The notes under the pieces: model-generated | Seen by the model: the letters and a program-made list of their open reading frames with translations, nothing else | What the model was told of the DNA's origin: nothing | Databases searched by the model: none | Shown: positions 1 to 62,345 of the stretch, piece by piece | How the letters are laid out: the number at the start of each line of letters is the position of its first letter | How positions within the stretch are numbered: position 1 is the first letter of the stretch | Position numbers and translations under genes: made by a program | Source of the DNA: Haliclystus octoradiatus | Taxonomy: Eukaryota > Cnidaria > Staurozoa > Stauromedusae > Haliclystidae | DNA length: 64,000 nt | Assembly: GCA_916610825.1 (NCBI GenBank) | Contig: OU744448.1 | Location: 31,535,660-31,599,659 of the forward strand | Direction: 5' to 3'

Positions 1-300
1 CCCTATTCTTTTGTGAATGAATTGCGGTCTGTAAAGCAGGCTACGATTCAACCTGATTCACATACATTGTGAAAAATTCAACTAAATCTGAGAATAATCG
101 ACTGGAATTTGCTTGGATTCACAGACCTCTACTTTAAAGGTTACTTCAATTTTTTTGCATTATGTTACTATTGTGTTAATTGTCCTGTGAAAAAAGTGTA
201 ATAATACTGTTATCAGTTTATGCACACTTATCAATCAGGTATTTCTGAATAAGTGATGATGATGATGATGATGATGATGTATACACCATATTTCTTTTAG
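1..300 (+). other. INO80 intron before exon 1 of the window
   Basis: Intron sequence with a (GAT)n microsatellite at 254-279 and the acceptor at 299-300. Nothing else recognised. Confidence 0.8.
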
Positions 301-51405
<51,105 letters not shown>

Positions 51406-52008
51406 TATCATAAAACTTTGTGAAAATATTGAATAGAATGTAAATTAGTTTTTGTTTTTTAATTGTATGGTTCAAAAATCTCTGCATTTATTTATTTCAT
51501 TCTATGTCTTCCTAACTCTGATTGTTTTCAATCTCAACTTTTGTTTTTAAACAACAATTTTCCATCTTGATGTTATGATTTTGAACCATTTACTCTTATC
51601 TTATATCTGCACATTTTATTTTACAAGAATGCCAAGAATCGTAAAAGGAGAATATGTAGAGGGATTTGTGCATCATGATGTAGAATTCAAATTCGTGATC
51701 AGATTCAAATTCAGCTTCCAACGGTAGCATCAAAACATCAAGAAAAGGCAAACATATTCTCCACTTGTCCATTTGTTTTACCGATAGCAAAAAAACTTTG
51801 GAAATACATATATTCAAATTTACTACTTCAAGTTTCTACTACCCAACTTCTACCACTATTTTCAACTTAATGGATGCATTGTTCTTGTGTAAACTCACAT
51901 GTAAAACATCTTCATAATTAGTCACTTAATTAATTTATGCGCATAAATTGGTTACTGAGAGTCTTCAATTTGACCTATTTAACAATAAATATCAAAGCAT
52001 AGATGTTC
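51406..52008 (+). other. INO80 3' UTR
   Basis: AT-rich sequence after the TGA with no ORF. The first good poly(A) signal is AATAAA at 51984-51989, so cleavage is expected around 52000-52010. That AATAAA lies in a repeat also found inverted near 58415-58490, so a transposon may have supplied the poly(A) site. Confidence 0.6.
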
Positions 52009-52046
52009 TTAATATTTTTATTGAACAACGTTTGGGTTTATCAGGC
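52009..52046 (-). repeat. Dispersed repeat, inverted copy
   Basis: Minus strand CCTGATAAACCCAAACGTTG followed by TTCAATAAAAATATTAAG. It matches 58424-58475 in the opposite direction; together they flank the LINE/LTR locus. Confidence 0.65.
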
Positions 52047-52083
52047 CCCATTCTCAAGTCTTGAATTTATTGAAAAATAGAGG

Positions 52084-52218
52084 CACTGTATATACCCGCT
52101 AAACACATTACGTCGTTTCGGATCCGGAACGACGTCGGAAATATTCGGTCGGAAAGACGAAGTTCTGTGGACACTACAATACGTATTTCCGACCAAATTT
52201 TTAGCGGGTATATATACT
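52084..52218. mobile_element. Small MITE with TATATACCCGCTAA ends
   Basis: About 130 bp, TATATACCCGCTAAA inverted to TTTAGCGGGTATATA, with TCCGGAACGACGTCGGAAAT inside. TA-rich flanks fit a Tc1/mariner source. Lies just after the INO80 3' UTR. Confidence 0.65.
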
Positions 52219-52519
52219 AACTATAAATTATTCATGTTTTGATTACAAAATTCTAAAATAAATAAAATGGATATTAAGAAATGAAACACACGTTATTTTA
52301 CAAAAATTTAAGAATAGAAAATTGACAAATTTCATTTGTTAATTTCCATTTCATTTTTTAGTCTTTTGTAATCAATGCAAGAATAATTAATAGTTAGTAT
52401 ATAATAATAATAATATTGATTTTGATATAAATAAATACCACATGAGAGGAAATTCTTACAAATTAAAATCAAAATCAATTCCCAAGTTCAAATCCGTTCA
52501 AAGTGACTTTTGCAATCGT

Positions 52520-52681
52520 GTTTCATACGTGTCATACCTTGGTGGAACTCTCTGCCAGAGAAATGTGTTATTTCAAAGACAGTGCCAGCATTCAAACGTT
52601 CATTAGCTAGCATAGTTATAAATGGCTTGTACATATTTTAGTAGCAAGTTTGTTTGTAAAAATTTTATCTTAATAACCTAT

Positions 52682-52749
<68 letters not shown>

Positions 52750-52761
52750 TTATTCAGAACC
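52520..52761 (+). pseudogene. LINE 3' end, part 1
   Basis: One frame reads PWWNSLPEKCVISKTVPAFK and then RSLASIVINGLYIF and stop at 52640, the usual C-terminus of a non-LTR reverse transcriptase. An upstream frame break is present. A (TCA)n run at 52683-52750 and TTTATTCAGAAC follow; the LTR element cuts the unit here. Confidence 0.65.
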
Positions 52762-52947
52762 TGTAAGATACGAAGACAATAGACGAATAAACACCCGAAT
52801 AGGTATATCCTGTTGATCTGAATCATGTATTTAATATTACGTACATACGACCTTCTACACTGGTCGTCACTAACACTCTGATTTAAAACTGCGCAATCAT
52901 TTAGTTATAAATAACCTTACGCATGCGCATACGATAGATACATTACA
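52762..52947 (-). repeat. 3' LTR (left on + strand)
   Basis: 186 bp starting TGTAAGATACGAAGACAATA and ending GATAGATACATTACA. I found no difference from 57741-57926. Confidence 0.95.
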
Positions 52948-52966
52948 TCTCCCCTTCAAGTTAAAC
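52948..52966 (-). promoter_or_regulatory. Polypurine tract of the LTR element
   Basis: Minus strand AACTTGAAGGGGAGA lies directly before the 3' LTR, where plus-strand DNA synthesis is primed. Confidence 0.75.
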
Positions 52967-53086
52967 GACTAAACATAACATGAATACTTATTATTAGGGA
53001 GGTTAACTTTAACAAATTACTGATGTGTGATTATGATATACTTATGATTATAACGATGTTACTGAAACGATAAATCGATAATAGTA

Positions 53087-56000
53087 TCATTTGCGTCCGT
53101 AATAGTCAGGTGGACGTCTTGAACGGGTTGGGTATCGCGGAGTATCGTCGGACTGCACTTGATCACTCACGTCTGGTTCTGCTATGTCGTCGGAACTAGT
53201 ATCAGGGGCAACATGCAGGAATACACGGTTACGCCACTTGAGTTTACCGGACGGCAGACGAATGCGATAATCACGATCATTCTTTGACACTACAATACCA
53301 TCTTCTATCCAGCGTTTACTTTGCGGATGTTGAAGTAGCACATGAGAGCCAACAGGAATAGATTTTAGAACTTTACTACCTTTGTTGTAATTCTTTGTGG
53401 TAGCTTCTTTGTTGCGGAGTAGCTTACTGTCAATCTCTTTGGCTGACGTTTGCCATGAACGGGAGAATGAAGTGTAGTGTGCGGGCACTAAAGAACGAAG
53501 GGGATGACCATACACCCATTCCGAGGGGGAACGCCCTTCTGATCTAGGAGTGTTGCGGTATTCTAGTAGACCTTGCAGAAAACTCTCCGACTTAATATCT
53601 CCATTATCACACTTGGCAAGCAGATGTTTTAACGCTTTAACAGCTGCTTCAGCGTGACCGTTGCTCTGGGGATGGTATGGCGAAGACGGGGACCAATTGA
53701 CACCCCATCTGGTGAGAAAGTTGGTGAACAGTTCAGATTTAAATTGTGGACCACCGTCCGAACGAAAACGAGATGGTACGCCGGTTTTGGAAAAGTGTGA
53801 TTTAAGAACTGAAATGACTTGAGACGAAGACGGATCGGAATTCCATTCTGAAATGAACGGAAAGCCGGATAAACGGTCGACGTAGACCAAATAGTATTTC
53901 TGGTTGAGTTGGAACAAATCAGCTGAAACTGACTCAAAGATCCGTGATGGAAGTTTATCAGAAATTAAAGGTTCTTTCTGATTACTGGGTCTGTAATGTT
54001 GACATGGTGAACAGGCTTCAATGGAGGATACAATGTCATTGTTAATACCTGGCCAATATACAGTTTGACGCGCACGACGTTTTGTTTTAACAATGCCCTG
54101 ATGTGAGGCGTGTAATCGTGCAATTACAGATTGACGAGCTTTCGATGGAATGACAATTCGACGACCATACAACACAAGGCCGTCGATGGTTGACAATTCT
54201 GGCCAAATTTTCTTATAGGCCAATACATATGGTTGGTTTGCTGAATTACCTGCGAAATTGTTTTCAACACAGGTTATAAGTGATTGATAATCTGCATCAT
54301 TTCGTGCAACATTTTGTAGATCCGTAATGATTGGATCCGGCAACGGTTGTCGAACATTAGATTGTTTAGAATCGTTTAGAGTAGCGGCAGCTTCATCGTC
54401 AGTGTTCTCTGCGGTGATACTACATGCAGCAACTTTTAACGTAAACGACATACAAGCTAACGATGTATCATTTTCAATTTCATCATCGAGGGACGGATCA
54501 TTGACCGGTGCCCGTGATAATGCATCCGGTATAATATGCGCGCTACCTTTTGTCCAAACCACCTGAAATTGATAGTTTGACAACTTATTTTTATACGATT
54601 GTAACTTGTGATTTTCAACGGCATCTAAAGTGTAATTGTTAAAAATTGGCAATAAAGGTTTGTGATCGACTAAAACGGTATACGTTGGTAAACCAGCGAG
54701 ATAAATGTGGCATTTTTTTGTGGCCCAGACGATGGCCAGCGCTTCTAGTTCGATAATGGCATATCGGTTTTCACATGGTTGAAGAAAGCGCGATCCATAC
54801 TGGATTAGTTTCCATTCGTTTTGCTGTTTTTGCATTAAAGCGTATCCAAGACCTTTTGTCTTGGAAGCGTCCGTTTGTAAAACTGTTTCTGCAGTAGGGT
54901 CGAACAGAGACAAAATCGGCGGTGACGTCATGGCTTCTTTTAATGAATTGAAGGCCATTTCGTGCGTGTTTAGCCATAGAAATTCATTTTTGACTGATAA
55001 TAAATCTCGTAGTGGTGCAGCGGTGCTGCTGATAGACGGTGTAAACATTCCTAGCTGATTGACAAGTCCTAGGAATGACCTTAACTCGGTGCGATTTGTA
55101 GGCGAAGGAAAATTTGAAATCGCTTCGACTTTTCTTGGGTCGGCTGAATAGCCTCCTGGTTTTATGACGTAACCAACGAAATCGACTGTTTTCTGCGCAA
55201 ATTTACATTTTTCAGCATTTAACGTAATGCCATGTCGAACAAATCGTTCTAATACTGTACAAGTTCGATCAACTAAAGTTTTGTATGAATCACCGTCAAT
55301 AAGTGTATCATCAACGACTTTGTTAACGTTTGAAATGCCTTCAAGGGCTTGATCACATCTTAAATTGTAACTATCACCGGATGATATAAAACCCATCGGG
55401 GCACGCAAAAATTTAAATCTACCCCAAGGAGTGATAAATGTTGTTAATTTTTGTGCATCTTCATCAAGTGGAAGTTGCCAATAACCACACTTTGCATCTA
55501 ATAAAGTGAAATACTTGGAATGCAAATCAATGTTTTTCACTGCATCAGCTGGCGTTGTAGCAGGGTGCAACGTGCGTTTTACTTGCTTATTTAATTTGGT
55601 TAAGTCTACGCATAATCTTACGCCACCGTTAGGTTTACCTACAACTACTAACGGATGACACCATTCGACAGGGGTGTCACCAACTGGTGTTATAACGCCC
55701 ATCTTTTGTAGACGGTCTATTTCAGATTTAGCCTTGTCACGATAAACGAAAGGTATTTGACGTGCAGTATGAACTGCAAATGGCTTGTGGTCTTCGATTA
55801 ACTCAATTTTCATTGCGTCGCCGACACCTGACATGGGCGGCAAAACGTCATCGGTATCGCAAAATACTTGAGAATAAATCTGTTTTAGTTTTTTAAAATC
55901 ATCCTCTCTTTGTTGTTGAGTAGGATTTGACGACAAAGAATCAATCCACTGTTTACGAGCGGTTTCATTAAAAACAGATTTAGGTGGTGATGAAGACTTG

Positions 56001-57667
56001 TTGACATTAACTACATTCTGAGGATTCGTGTTAATGACACTTGATAAGTGCCTCTCAGATAATGTGGTTGGAAAGTCTACATGTACAATTTTAAGTTGTT
56101 TACACACATCTAAAGACAGATAAAGACCGGTCACATCATAACATATAACGACTGTAGTATTTACGCTATTACCATTTAAATCGAAAGTTAATTTGATTGT
56201 CCCGGCCTGAACTAAAGCGCGATTATCGACGCCAACGTAATTATGTGGACTGAACGGAGCCAACGTGCTATCGAATTTGCCTATTGATTTCAGAAAGTCA
56301 AGACCTGCAACGGTTCCTTGAGCACCTGTGTCGCAGACAGCAGGGAAACGACCTAACAGTTTATTGTCTTCCCTAACATCGACATCAATTGTCGGTAATT
56401 TGCCACCATTGGAAGCTTGCATCGATTTAATAACTGATGTGCTCACGGTTTTGGTTTTCTCTAAGGACTTTAAACGTTTACGGCAAACTTTTGAGTAATG
56501 CCCTTTGAGGCCACAGTGGTCACATGTCACGTTTGCGGCAGGGCAGACTGATGTAAAATGCTTAACATAGCCGCACTTAGAACAAGGGCTTACTGAATTA
56601 CTTGACTTGGAAGCAGAGTTACTGTCGTCATGCTTCGTTTTCTGTTGACGGTTATTATGATTTTTCTTAGCTTTGGTAGATTGTACATTACCAATTGTGC
56701 TATGTGTGGCGTGGGCTTGTTGACCTAGGGTACTAACAGTGGAAGAAGCGGCTTCTTCGGTTTGTAAAAATTTGAGAGTGTCCTCTAGGTTTAGCGGGGG
56801 AGATTTTGCGATAACTTTGCGTTTTAAATTTTCATCCCTTAAACCTAGTACTAGAACAGCGGTCCGCAGTGCTTCTGGAGTCACTGCATCTACATTAGCA
56901 TAGTCACTTTTCTCCATTAAATACGTGTAATATTGATCAATTAACTGGTTTGAGCCTTGAGTGACTGTGAGAAAGCTTTGCCAGTCGAGGTTAGAGTTGC
57001 GCTTAGATCTTAAGTGATCGGTTATCTTTTTCAGTATTAACTTAAGGGAGTCCGTCGTTGAACGTTCGATTTTGATGACGCGGCGTACCATGTTCAGAAA
57101 TGCTGGGGAACACAGACCCCAAAAGGTAGCAATTTGCCTATCATGAGGCTGGGCGTCTAAATCAATAATCGCGATATAATTCAGAAATACCTCCTGCCAA
57201 TCCAGGAACTGCTTTAGGTTGATGTCTGCATCTAATGTTGGTGGTGTCTTTATGACAGGTCGGGCAGAGGTCTGAACGTTGACTTGCTGAGACGTGCTTT
57301 CTCGGTTTTCTGGATCAGTGGTGCTTGTGACTACGGTTTTCGGCACAACGGCCGTAACGGCACGCACTTGTCTCTCGAGGTCATAAAAACTGTTTTCTAA
57401 TTCAACCAATTGTGGCTCTTCCGGGTCTTCTGCTCCATCTTTGATGGGTTCTTGTACCAACACGGCCAAATGTGACGCCACATAGCGTTCCAGCGCATCG
57501 TGAGCGCGTTTCGTTGTGATCGTCAAATTTTCCCTATCACTTTCAGTTCGTTCTGCTACTTCTGTACTGGTGAAACTGGTGAGGGATGCCACCAGACGAT
57601 CTAAGGCTCTTGTCAAATGTCCTTTAAGGCCTGATCGACTGTTTTTCAATAATTTAACATCAGCCAT
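53087..57667 (-). CDS. Gag-Pol polyprotein of the Ty3/gypsy element
   Basis: 1,526 codons in one frame. Gag-like N-terminus, two CCHC zinc knuckles (residues 362-375, 382-395), aspartic protease DTGA (446), reverse transcriptase with LLDAKCGYW and the catalytic pair in VVDD (785-787), RNase H TDAS (932), then integrase with HHCC (H1186, H1190, C1219, C1222) and D1250, D1304, E1340. The order protease-RT-RNase H-integrase is Ty3/gypsy. Gag and Pol share one frame, so no frameshift signal is needed. All key residues are present, so the copy may be active. Confidence 0.96.
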   Translation of the reverse strand: MADVKLLKNSRSGLKGHLTRALDRLVASLTSFTSTEVAERTESDRENLTITTKRAHDALERYVASHLAVLVQEPIKDGAEDPEEPQLVELENSFYDLERQVRAVTAVVPKTVVTSTTDPENRESTSQQVNVQTSARPVIKTPPTLDADINLKQFLDWQEVFLNYIAIIDLDAQPHDRQIATFWGLCSPAFLNMVRRVIKIERSTTDSLKLILKKITDHLRSKRNSNLDWQSFLTVTQGSNQLIDQYYTYLMEKSDYANVDAVTPEALRTAVLVLGLRDENLKRKVIAKSPPLNLEDTLKFLQTEEAASSTVSTLGQQAHATHSTIGNVQSTKAKKNHNNRQQKTKHDDSNSASKSSNSVSPCSKCGYVKHFTSVCPAANVTCDHCGLKGHYSKVCRKRLKSLEKTKTVSTSVIKSMQASNGGKLPTIDVDVREDNKLLGRFPAVCDTGAQGTVAGLDFLKSIGKFDSTLAPFSPHNYVGVDNRALVQAGTIKLTFDLNGNSVNTTVVICYDVTGLYLSLDVCKQLKIVHVDFPTTLSERHLSSVINTNPQNVVNVNKSSSPPKSVFNETARKQWIDSLSSNPTQQQREDDFKKLKQIYSQVFCDTDDVLPPMSGVGDAMKIELIEDHKPFAVHTARQIPFVYRDKAKSEIDRLQKMGVITPVGDTPVEWCHPLVVVGKPNGGVRLCVDLTKLNKQVKRTLHPATTPADAVKNIDLHSKYFTLLDAKCGYWQLPLDEDAQKLTTFITPWGRFKFLRAPMGFISSGDSYNLRCDQALEGISNVNKVVDDTLIDGDSYKTLVDRTCTVLERFVRHGITLNAEKCKFAQKTVDFVGYVIKPGGYSADPRKVEAISNFPSPTNRTELRSFLGLVNQLGMFTPSISSTAAPLRDLLSVKNEFLWLNTHEMAFNSLKEAMTSPPILSLFDPTAETVLQTDASKTKGLGYALMQKQQNEWKLIQYGSRFLQPCENRYAIIELEALAIVWATKKCHIYLAGLPTYTVLVDHKPLLPIFNNYTLDAVENHKLQSYKNKLSNYQFQVVWTKGSAHIIPDALSRAPVNDPSLDDEIENDTSLACMSFTLKVAACSITAENTDDEAAATLNDSKQSNVRQPLPDPIITDLQNVARNDADYQSLITCVENNFAGNSANQPYVLAYKKIWPELSTIDGLVLYGRRIVIPSKARQSVIARLHASHQGIVKTKRRARQTVYWPGINNDIVSSIEACSPCQHYRPSNQKEPLISDKLPSRIFESVSADLFQLNQKYYLVYVDRLSGFPFISEWNSDPSSSQVISVLKSHFSKTGVPSRFRSDGGPQFKSELFTNFLTRWGVNWSPSSPYHPQSNGHAEAAVKALKHLLAKCDNGDIKSESFLQGLLEYRNTPRSEGRSPSEWVYGHPLRSLVPAHYTSFSRSWQTSAKEIDSKLLRNKEATTKNYNKGSKVLKSIPVGSHVLLQHPQSKRWIEDGIVVSKNDRDYRIRLPSGKLKWRNRVFLHVAPDTSSDDIAEPDVSDQVQSDDTPRYPTRSRRPPDYYGRK

Positions 57668-57723
57668 CGTGACGCAATAAAATTAAACTCTTTGAATAAC
57701 GTAAAATATTACTGTCCAAATAA

Positions 57724-57740
57724 CAGGATCAACTGCGCCA
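57724..57740 (-). promoter_or_regulatory. Primer-binding site of the LTR element
   Basis: Minus strand TGGCGCAGTTGATCCTG abuts the 5' LTR. It starts TGG as required to pair with a tRNA 3' CCA. I do not assign the tRNA. Confidence 0.65.
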
Positions 57741-57926
57741 TGTAAGATACGAAGACAATAGACGAATAAACACCCGAATAGGTATATCCTGTTGATCTGA
57801 ATCATGTATTTAATATTACGTACATACGACCTTCTACACTGGTCGTCACTAACACTCTGATTTAAAACTGCGCAATCATTTAGTTATAAATAACCTTACG
57901 CATGCGCATACGATAGATACATTACA
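57741..57926 (-). repeat. 5' LTR (right on + strand)
   Basis: Same 186 bp. As the 5' LTR of a minus-strand element it should hold the promoter; no clear TATA box was assigned. Confidence 0.95.
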
Positions 57927-58040
57927 GAACCTGATAAATATTTTAACTTTTTTAACGGCTTTACATAAGTGGGAGCCACAAGTTTCCCTGTATTTGCCTC
58001 TCACCATTGTTGACAAAATAAAATACATACATACATACTG
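57927..58040 (+). mobile_element. LINE 3' end, part 2
   Basis: Resumes after the LTR element: GAACCTGATAAATATTTTAA, CACCATTGTTGACAAAATAA, then a CATA tail. It joins 52761 if the LTR element and one TSD are removed. TTTATTCAGAAACCTGATAA recurs at 62310. Confidence 0.65.
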
Positions 58041-58319
58041 AAAACGTTGATTATTTGTATGAGAATAGGTTCAGAGGACTGTGACTTGTGACTATGATTA
58101 ATTCTGCATGTGTGACCAGACAAAGAAGAGACAAGATGTCAAATTCAAACTATATAATTAAAGGCGATATGCCTATGGCCACAACATGCGAATAATGATA
58201 TAAAAACACTAAATCAGCGGTATTTATAGGCATTAAATATAACATTTATAAGTTGCTGATTGGCTTACTAAAAACAATAGAGTACAATATATTTCGTACC
58301 CAGTCCGCTTTCTACACAT

Positions 58320-58495
58320 ACATACAATAATATAAATAGAAAGGAGTCAGAGACCACACATACTGTAACTTTAAGTTTCATGCTTATATAGCGATCATCA
58401 GACAGAAATAAAACTAAATGGGTCCTGATGAACCCAAACGTTGTTCAATAAAAAATATTAAGAAGATATATGCTCTGATATTTATTGTTAAATAT
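58320..58495 (+). repeat. Dispersed repeat with CTGATGA-type core
   Basis: GCGATCATCAGACAG, then GGGTCCTGATGAACCCAAAC and GTTGTTCAATAAAAAATATT. Related pieces lie near 31885-31960 and 42060. Possibly the end of a Penelope-like element; it lacks a second hammerhead strand, so I do not call a ribozyme here. Confidence 0.5.
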
Positions 58496-58689
58496 ACTTC
58501 CCGCGCAAAACGGTTTCTATAAATTTAATGATCTATGCTCCTACAGAGAAAAATCTAAGGTTGTAATCGAAAATGAATCCTAAACGTTTTTACTAGCCTC
58601 ACTGGAGCGCCGCGCGGAAATGAGGGCCGTGATGGAATGAGGGCTACATTTTTACTGGTCGTGGCTAGATCAGGGGTAACTCGAGGACA

Positions 58690-59020
58690 TTTTTATGACT
58701 TTTTATTGCTTCTTTTAATTGTATTAATTTCTGTTTTCAATCGATTTTCAAAATTCTTTTTGCATCTCGTACCTTAATATATTTACTACAAATTTGTCTT
58801 GTATAAAATAAAAAAAAATAAAAAATTATTGCAACAAATGTTAGTCAGCCAAAAAGTTTTATCACGAAGCTTAGTTTAAAAGTTGAGTAACTTTTTATTT
58901 TTCAATTATACATGGTAGATTTTTGGTAAATGTACAAAGGTACCAAATGCAAAAAGAATTTTGAAAATCGGTTGAAAACCAAATTTAATACAAATAAAAG
59001 AATCCATAAAAATTTTTACT
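58690..59020. mobile_element. Fold-back element with ~90-bp arms
   Basis: TTTTCAAAATTCTTTTTGCA near 58748 pairs with TGCAAAAAGAATTTTGAAAA near 58947; the flanking TTCTTTTAATTGTATTAAT and ATTTAATACAAATAAAAGAA also pair. Confidence 0.75.
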
Positions 59021-60599
59021 TTTTACTACATTGAACCTCGTATTGAATTGATGACGTAAAACTTGTGTTCTGGTTCAGCTGAGTTGAAATCGAATACAGA
59101 ATCATGTCAGTTTTTAAATAAATATTCAAAATAATCGGTAGCATATAGAAAAACTGTTGGAATGATTAATGAATCATGGAAGAAGAAGTAAATAAGAAGA
59201 TTTATAAAGCGAAAAGAAAGGTTAGAAGCGTTACTTATTAAACTGAGTTTGTTTGAAAAACCAGTAAACTTCTACAGCGATCAGCAACGTTTGGTAGGCT
59301 TCATTATTTGCTCCGTCCGCCATTTTCTCAAAGTAGACGCTAGAAGTTGCAGTGCGAACTGCACACTCACGAAAACTAGTTACATAAAATTGAAAACTCA
59401 GGATGTAAAGTTCATAGCTGTGTTCAAAAATATTTCAATATTATAGAAATAGTCCTGCAATATAATTTTATAATGCTCTTAACTTTAAAAGATAACTTGA
59501 TTTGATAAAGAGAGAGTTCTCAGCCTTGTTTGACAAAAAAGTGGGAGATTTGAATTTACAATTTGAAATGAATTTCTTGGCAGGCAGACTGACAACTTTT
59601 AGAGTAGGCCTAGATCCCTATGCCGATATTTTATTGAATGAGTAATTCTTATTTTATACTTCATAGTAATGATATGCGATAAAAAAATAACACAGCGGTT
59701 AGTAATATAATTTTTAAATAAATAATCTTTACTTCATCTTCAGGCAGGTCACAAAGATAATGATTATTAATTTTGCATGGTAGGCCTATTTATAATGAAT
59801 AGCTAATTCGCATAATAGTTTAATACATTGCAATATTTCTACACATTAAACGTTAGTTGGACTGAGAATACGGATAGGCCTACACAGTTTATAGAAAACA
59901 TATTTTACGGAAACAATACAAAATAATTAGATGCTACATAACTTTACAACAAAACAATCTTGATTCCAAGGGCCTATAATTTAATCAAGAAATAGGACTT
60001 GTGATTCTGCACATACAGTTTTTACGCATAAAATCTCTATATGTAAAATTAATTAACTTCGTTAACAATAATAAAGCAATTTAAGTTTCACACAATTTTT
60101 ATAGGGGTGAGACAATAAAGAAATTTACTGAGATGCAATACTGATTAGTTAGCCGTTGATTAGTCATAACAATCGGTCGATTAGTCGGCTTTTCCAGATT
60201 GATTCCCATCAAAACAAATCAATACAAATGCAGGAGACAACACGTAGATCATCAGTTTATAATGATCAAATAATTCAACATTAGGCTATATATATGAATG
60301 CCAAGTCTGCAATTAGCTCTGAATAAATGATGTCATCAACATGAGTACTTGCTTGGCACATTGTTGTTTTTTTGGAACTTTTACATAAACTTTCCTCCTT
60401 TGAAATCTGTTTCTCGCAGCCGATGTCACGCCACTTGGTCGTGATTTCTGATGAATTTTCAAATCTAAATTCTAGAAATGTAATCACATGATCTTTGTAT
60501 TTTGTTTGTTTGTTTGTTTTTTAGTTCACATCAACATCAAAAAAAACAAAGTCAACCAGAGTATATAGCGATCATTATTTATGTGAGTAACATCAAAAT
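59021..60599. other. Intergenic, unassigned
   Basis: AT-rich with only short ORFs. A GATTAGTxxxCGxTGATTAG-like run near 60145-60190 may be the edge of an old element. Confidence 0.55.
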
Positions 60600-60745
60600 G
60601 TGGATAGTTCATGAACTCTTCATAAACATGAACAGTTCTGAAAAAGTTCATGCATATTCAACAATTCTAAAATTTATTAAAAATCCATGAACGTGAAATC
60701 CCATAATTTTTTGTGAACTTTTCTTTTTTGAAAATTCATGAAAAT
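60600..60745. mobile_element. GTTCATGAAC element fragment outside INO80
   Basis: AGTTCATGAACTCTTCATAA, AAAGTTCATGCATATTC, CCATGAACGTGAAATCCCA. This copy shows that the family is not limited to INO80 introns. Confidence 0.55.
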
Positions 60746-60767
60746 GTTTATTGTGTCAACCAGTGAA

Positions 60768-61598
60768 TAGGGCATCGCAATGAGTCCCGGAAAACTGGGA
60801 CTCTGACCAAAAGTAGAGTCCCGGGAAAGCATTTCGGGAAAATTTTCCCGAAAATTTACATAAAAATTTTCAACTTCCTATGTTTATGAGATCATTTCGA
60901 TTTGATTTATAGCCTATTTCATTGATGTTGAAAGTATTTTATAGCACTGATTGCTGCCTTTAATAGTAATATTTCTCCAATGAGTTGGTATAGAAATTAT
61001 TAAAATTGAATTGAAAATCTAAATCTGACAGAAAACTCCGCATTATAAAGACCATGTGGTTTTCCTAACGTTGAATAATACAGGAATATATTGCAAATTA
61101 GCAGAACTGAAACCACTTCAGCTCAAAATAATATATAATGAAACATATTTATACAATCAGCAGTGTATAATGATATCAATAGATCATCGATGGTTGAAGT
61201 TTTCTCGCTTTCTTTATGTCTTCTTCACTCGAAATAATTCAAAATTTCATTCGACTAGCAGCGTGAAATTTGATCGCGTTGCTATGGTAGCACATCCGCT
61301 ATTGTTCTCGAACAATAGAAATCAAATGGTGTAATCAACGGAACGATGTTGTTTACAATTTATGTCGCGTACGTTTTTTCACCGCTTTTTGTCTATTTTT
61401 AAAACTTTTTAAACATGAATAGAAATAATATATTCGCAAAAAAGACTTTCAGAAACAACTTTACAATGAAATATAATGTGTCCAGAAAAAAAAAATTTGC
61501 AAAAAAAAATTTTTTTCAGAAATTTCTGGGACTCAAACGGGTCCCGGGAATCTAGTCCGGGAACCCGGTTAGTCATTTCCCGCCATGGCGATGTCCTA
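60768..61598. mobile_element. Non-autonomous hAT-type element, 8-bp TSD
   Basis: 831 bp, ends TAGGGCATCGCAATG and complement of TAGGACATCGCCATG, perfect TSD CCAGTGAA (60760-60767, 61599-61606). AGTCCCGG motifs are repeated near both ends. The interior is a diverged relative of part of 62436-63962. Confidence 0.88.
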
Positions 61599-62287
61599 CC
61601 AGTGAATGTAATAATGTTTAATGTGACTAACCTTATACCTGATATAGGAGAAGAATAAACAAACTATTTCTTAGAATTTTAATAACATTAAAAATCTTCA
61701 AAAACTTGAATATCTGCGTAAGTAATGTAAATTTTGGCCCAGCAATTTTCACTGAGTTGTGCATGTAATTTATCCATTACGTCGCATTATCATTAAGATC
61801 ATTGTGGGCTGATAACTATTACCTGTTTGACGAAGAGTTGTGATTTTATGACAATTAATGTTTTGTAACAATTTGTGAATAGGGATGTGAGTTATTTACC
61901 AATTTATATAGATGTAATTTCCTATGGACGGAAAATTGCACATTAGTTTGCAGACCCTAAGGTTTCAGAAACAATATCTGAACTAGTATGCAGGTTAATA
62001 TCTATCTGCAATGTATCAAGTCTGTTCTCGTCTGTCCGTCATGCAAAAGCATCTATTTGGCAACTTAGATGGTGTTATCCACCTTCATTCTGTCTTCTAG
62101 TAATTGTTATCCAAGTAACAAATTATTCTAATACTATTCAAATAAGTTTTCATTATTCAATCTTCTTATTCAATTGATTGAAAATCTATGAATATGAAAT
62201 CCTGTTGTTTTTTGAACTTGAACCTTTCAGAATTTAAACAAGTTTGACTTGTATATTTGTGTATTTTGTTTATTAATTCTAAAACTC

Positions 62288-62345
62288 ATCATCATCATCA
62301 TCATCATCATTTATTCAGAAACCTGATAAGTTTTAAAATAAGTTT
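62288..62345 (+). mobile_element. Fragment of the (TCA)n LINE tail family
   Basis: (TCA)n then TTTATTCAGAAACCTGATAA, the same junction as 52740-57940. Confidence 0.55.

Larger units (their letters stand above)
52762..57926 (-). mobile_element. Ty3/gypsy LTR retrotransposon, intact structure
   Basis: 5,165 bp, minus orientation. The two 186-bp LTRs read as identical (TG...CA), the 5-bp TSD is GAACC (52757-52761, 57927-57931), and there is one gag-pol ORF with no break. No envelope ORF is seen. Primer-binding-like TGGCGCAGTTGATCC directly follows the 5' LTR, and a polypurine GAAGGGGAGA precedes the 3' LTR. Confidence 0.96.

Noticed and set aside
52622-52816. ORF with long isoleucine run
   Set aside because: It is the (TCA)n microsatellite read in one frame.
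58424-58445. Second hammerhead at CCTGATGAACCCAAACG
   Set aside because: No stem II loop and no GAAA core; GGGT/ACCC simply pair around the CTGATGA.
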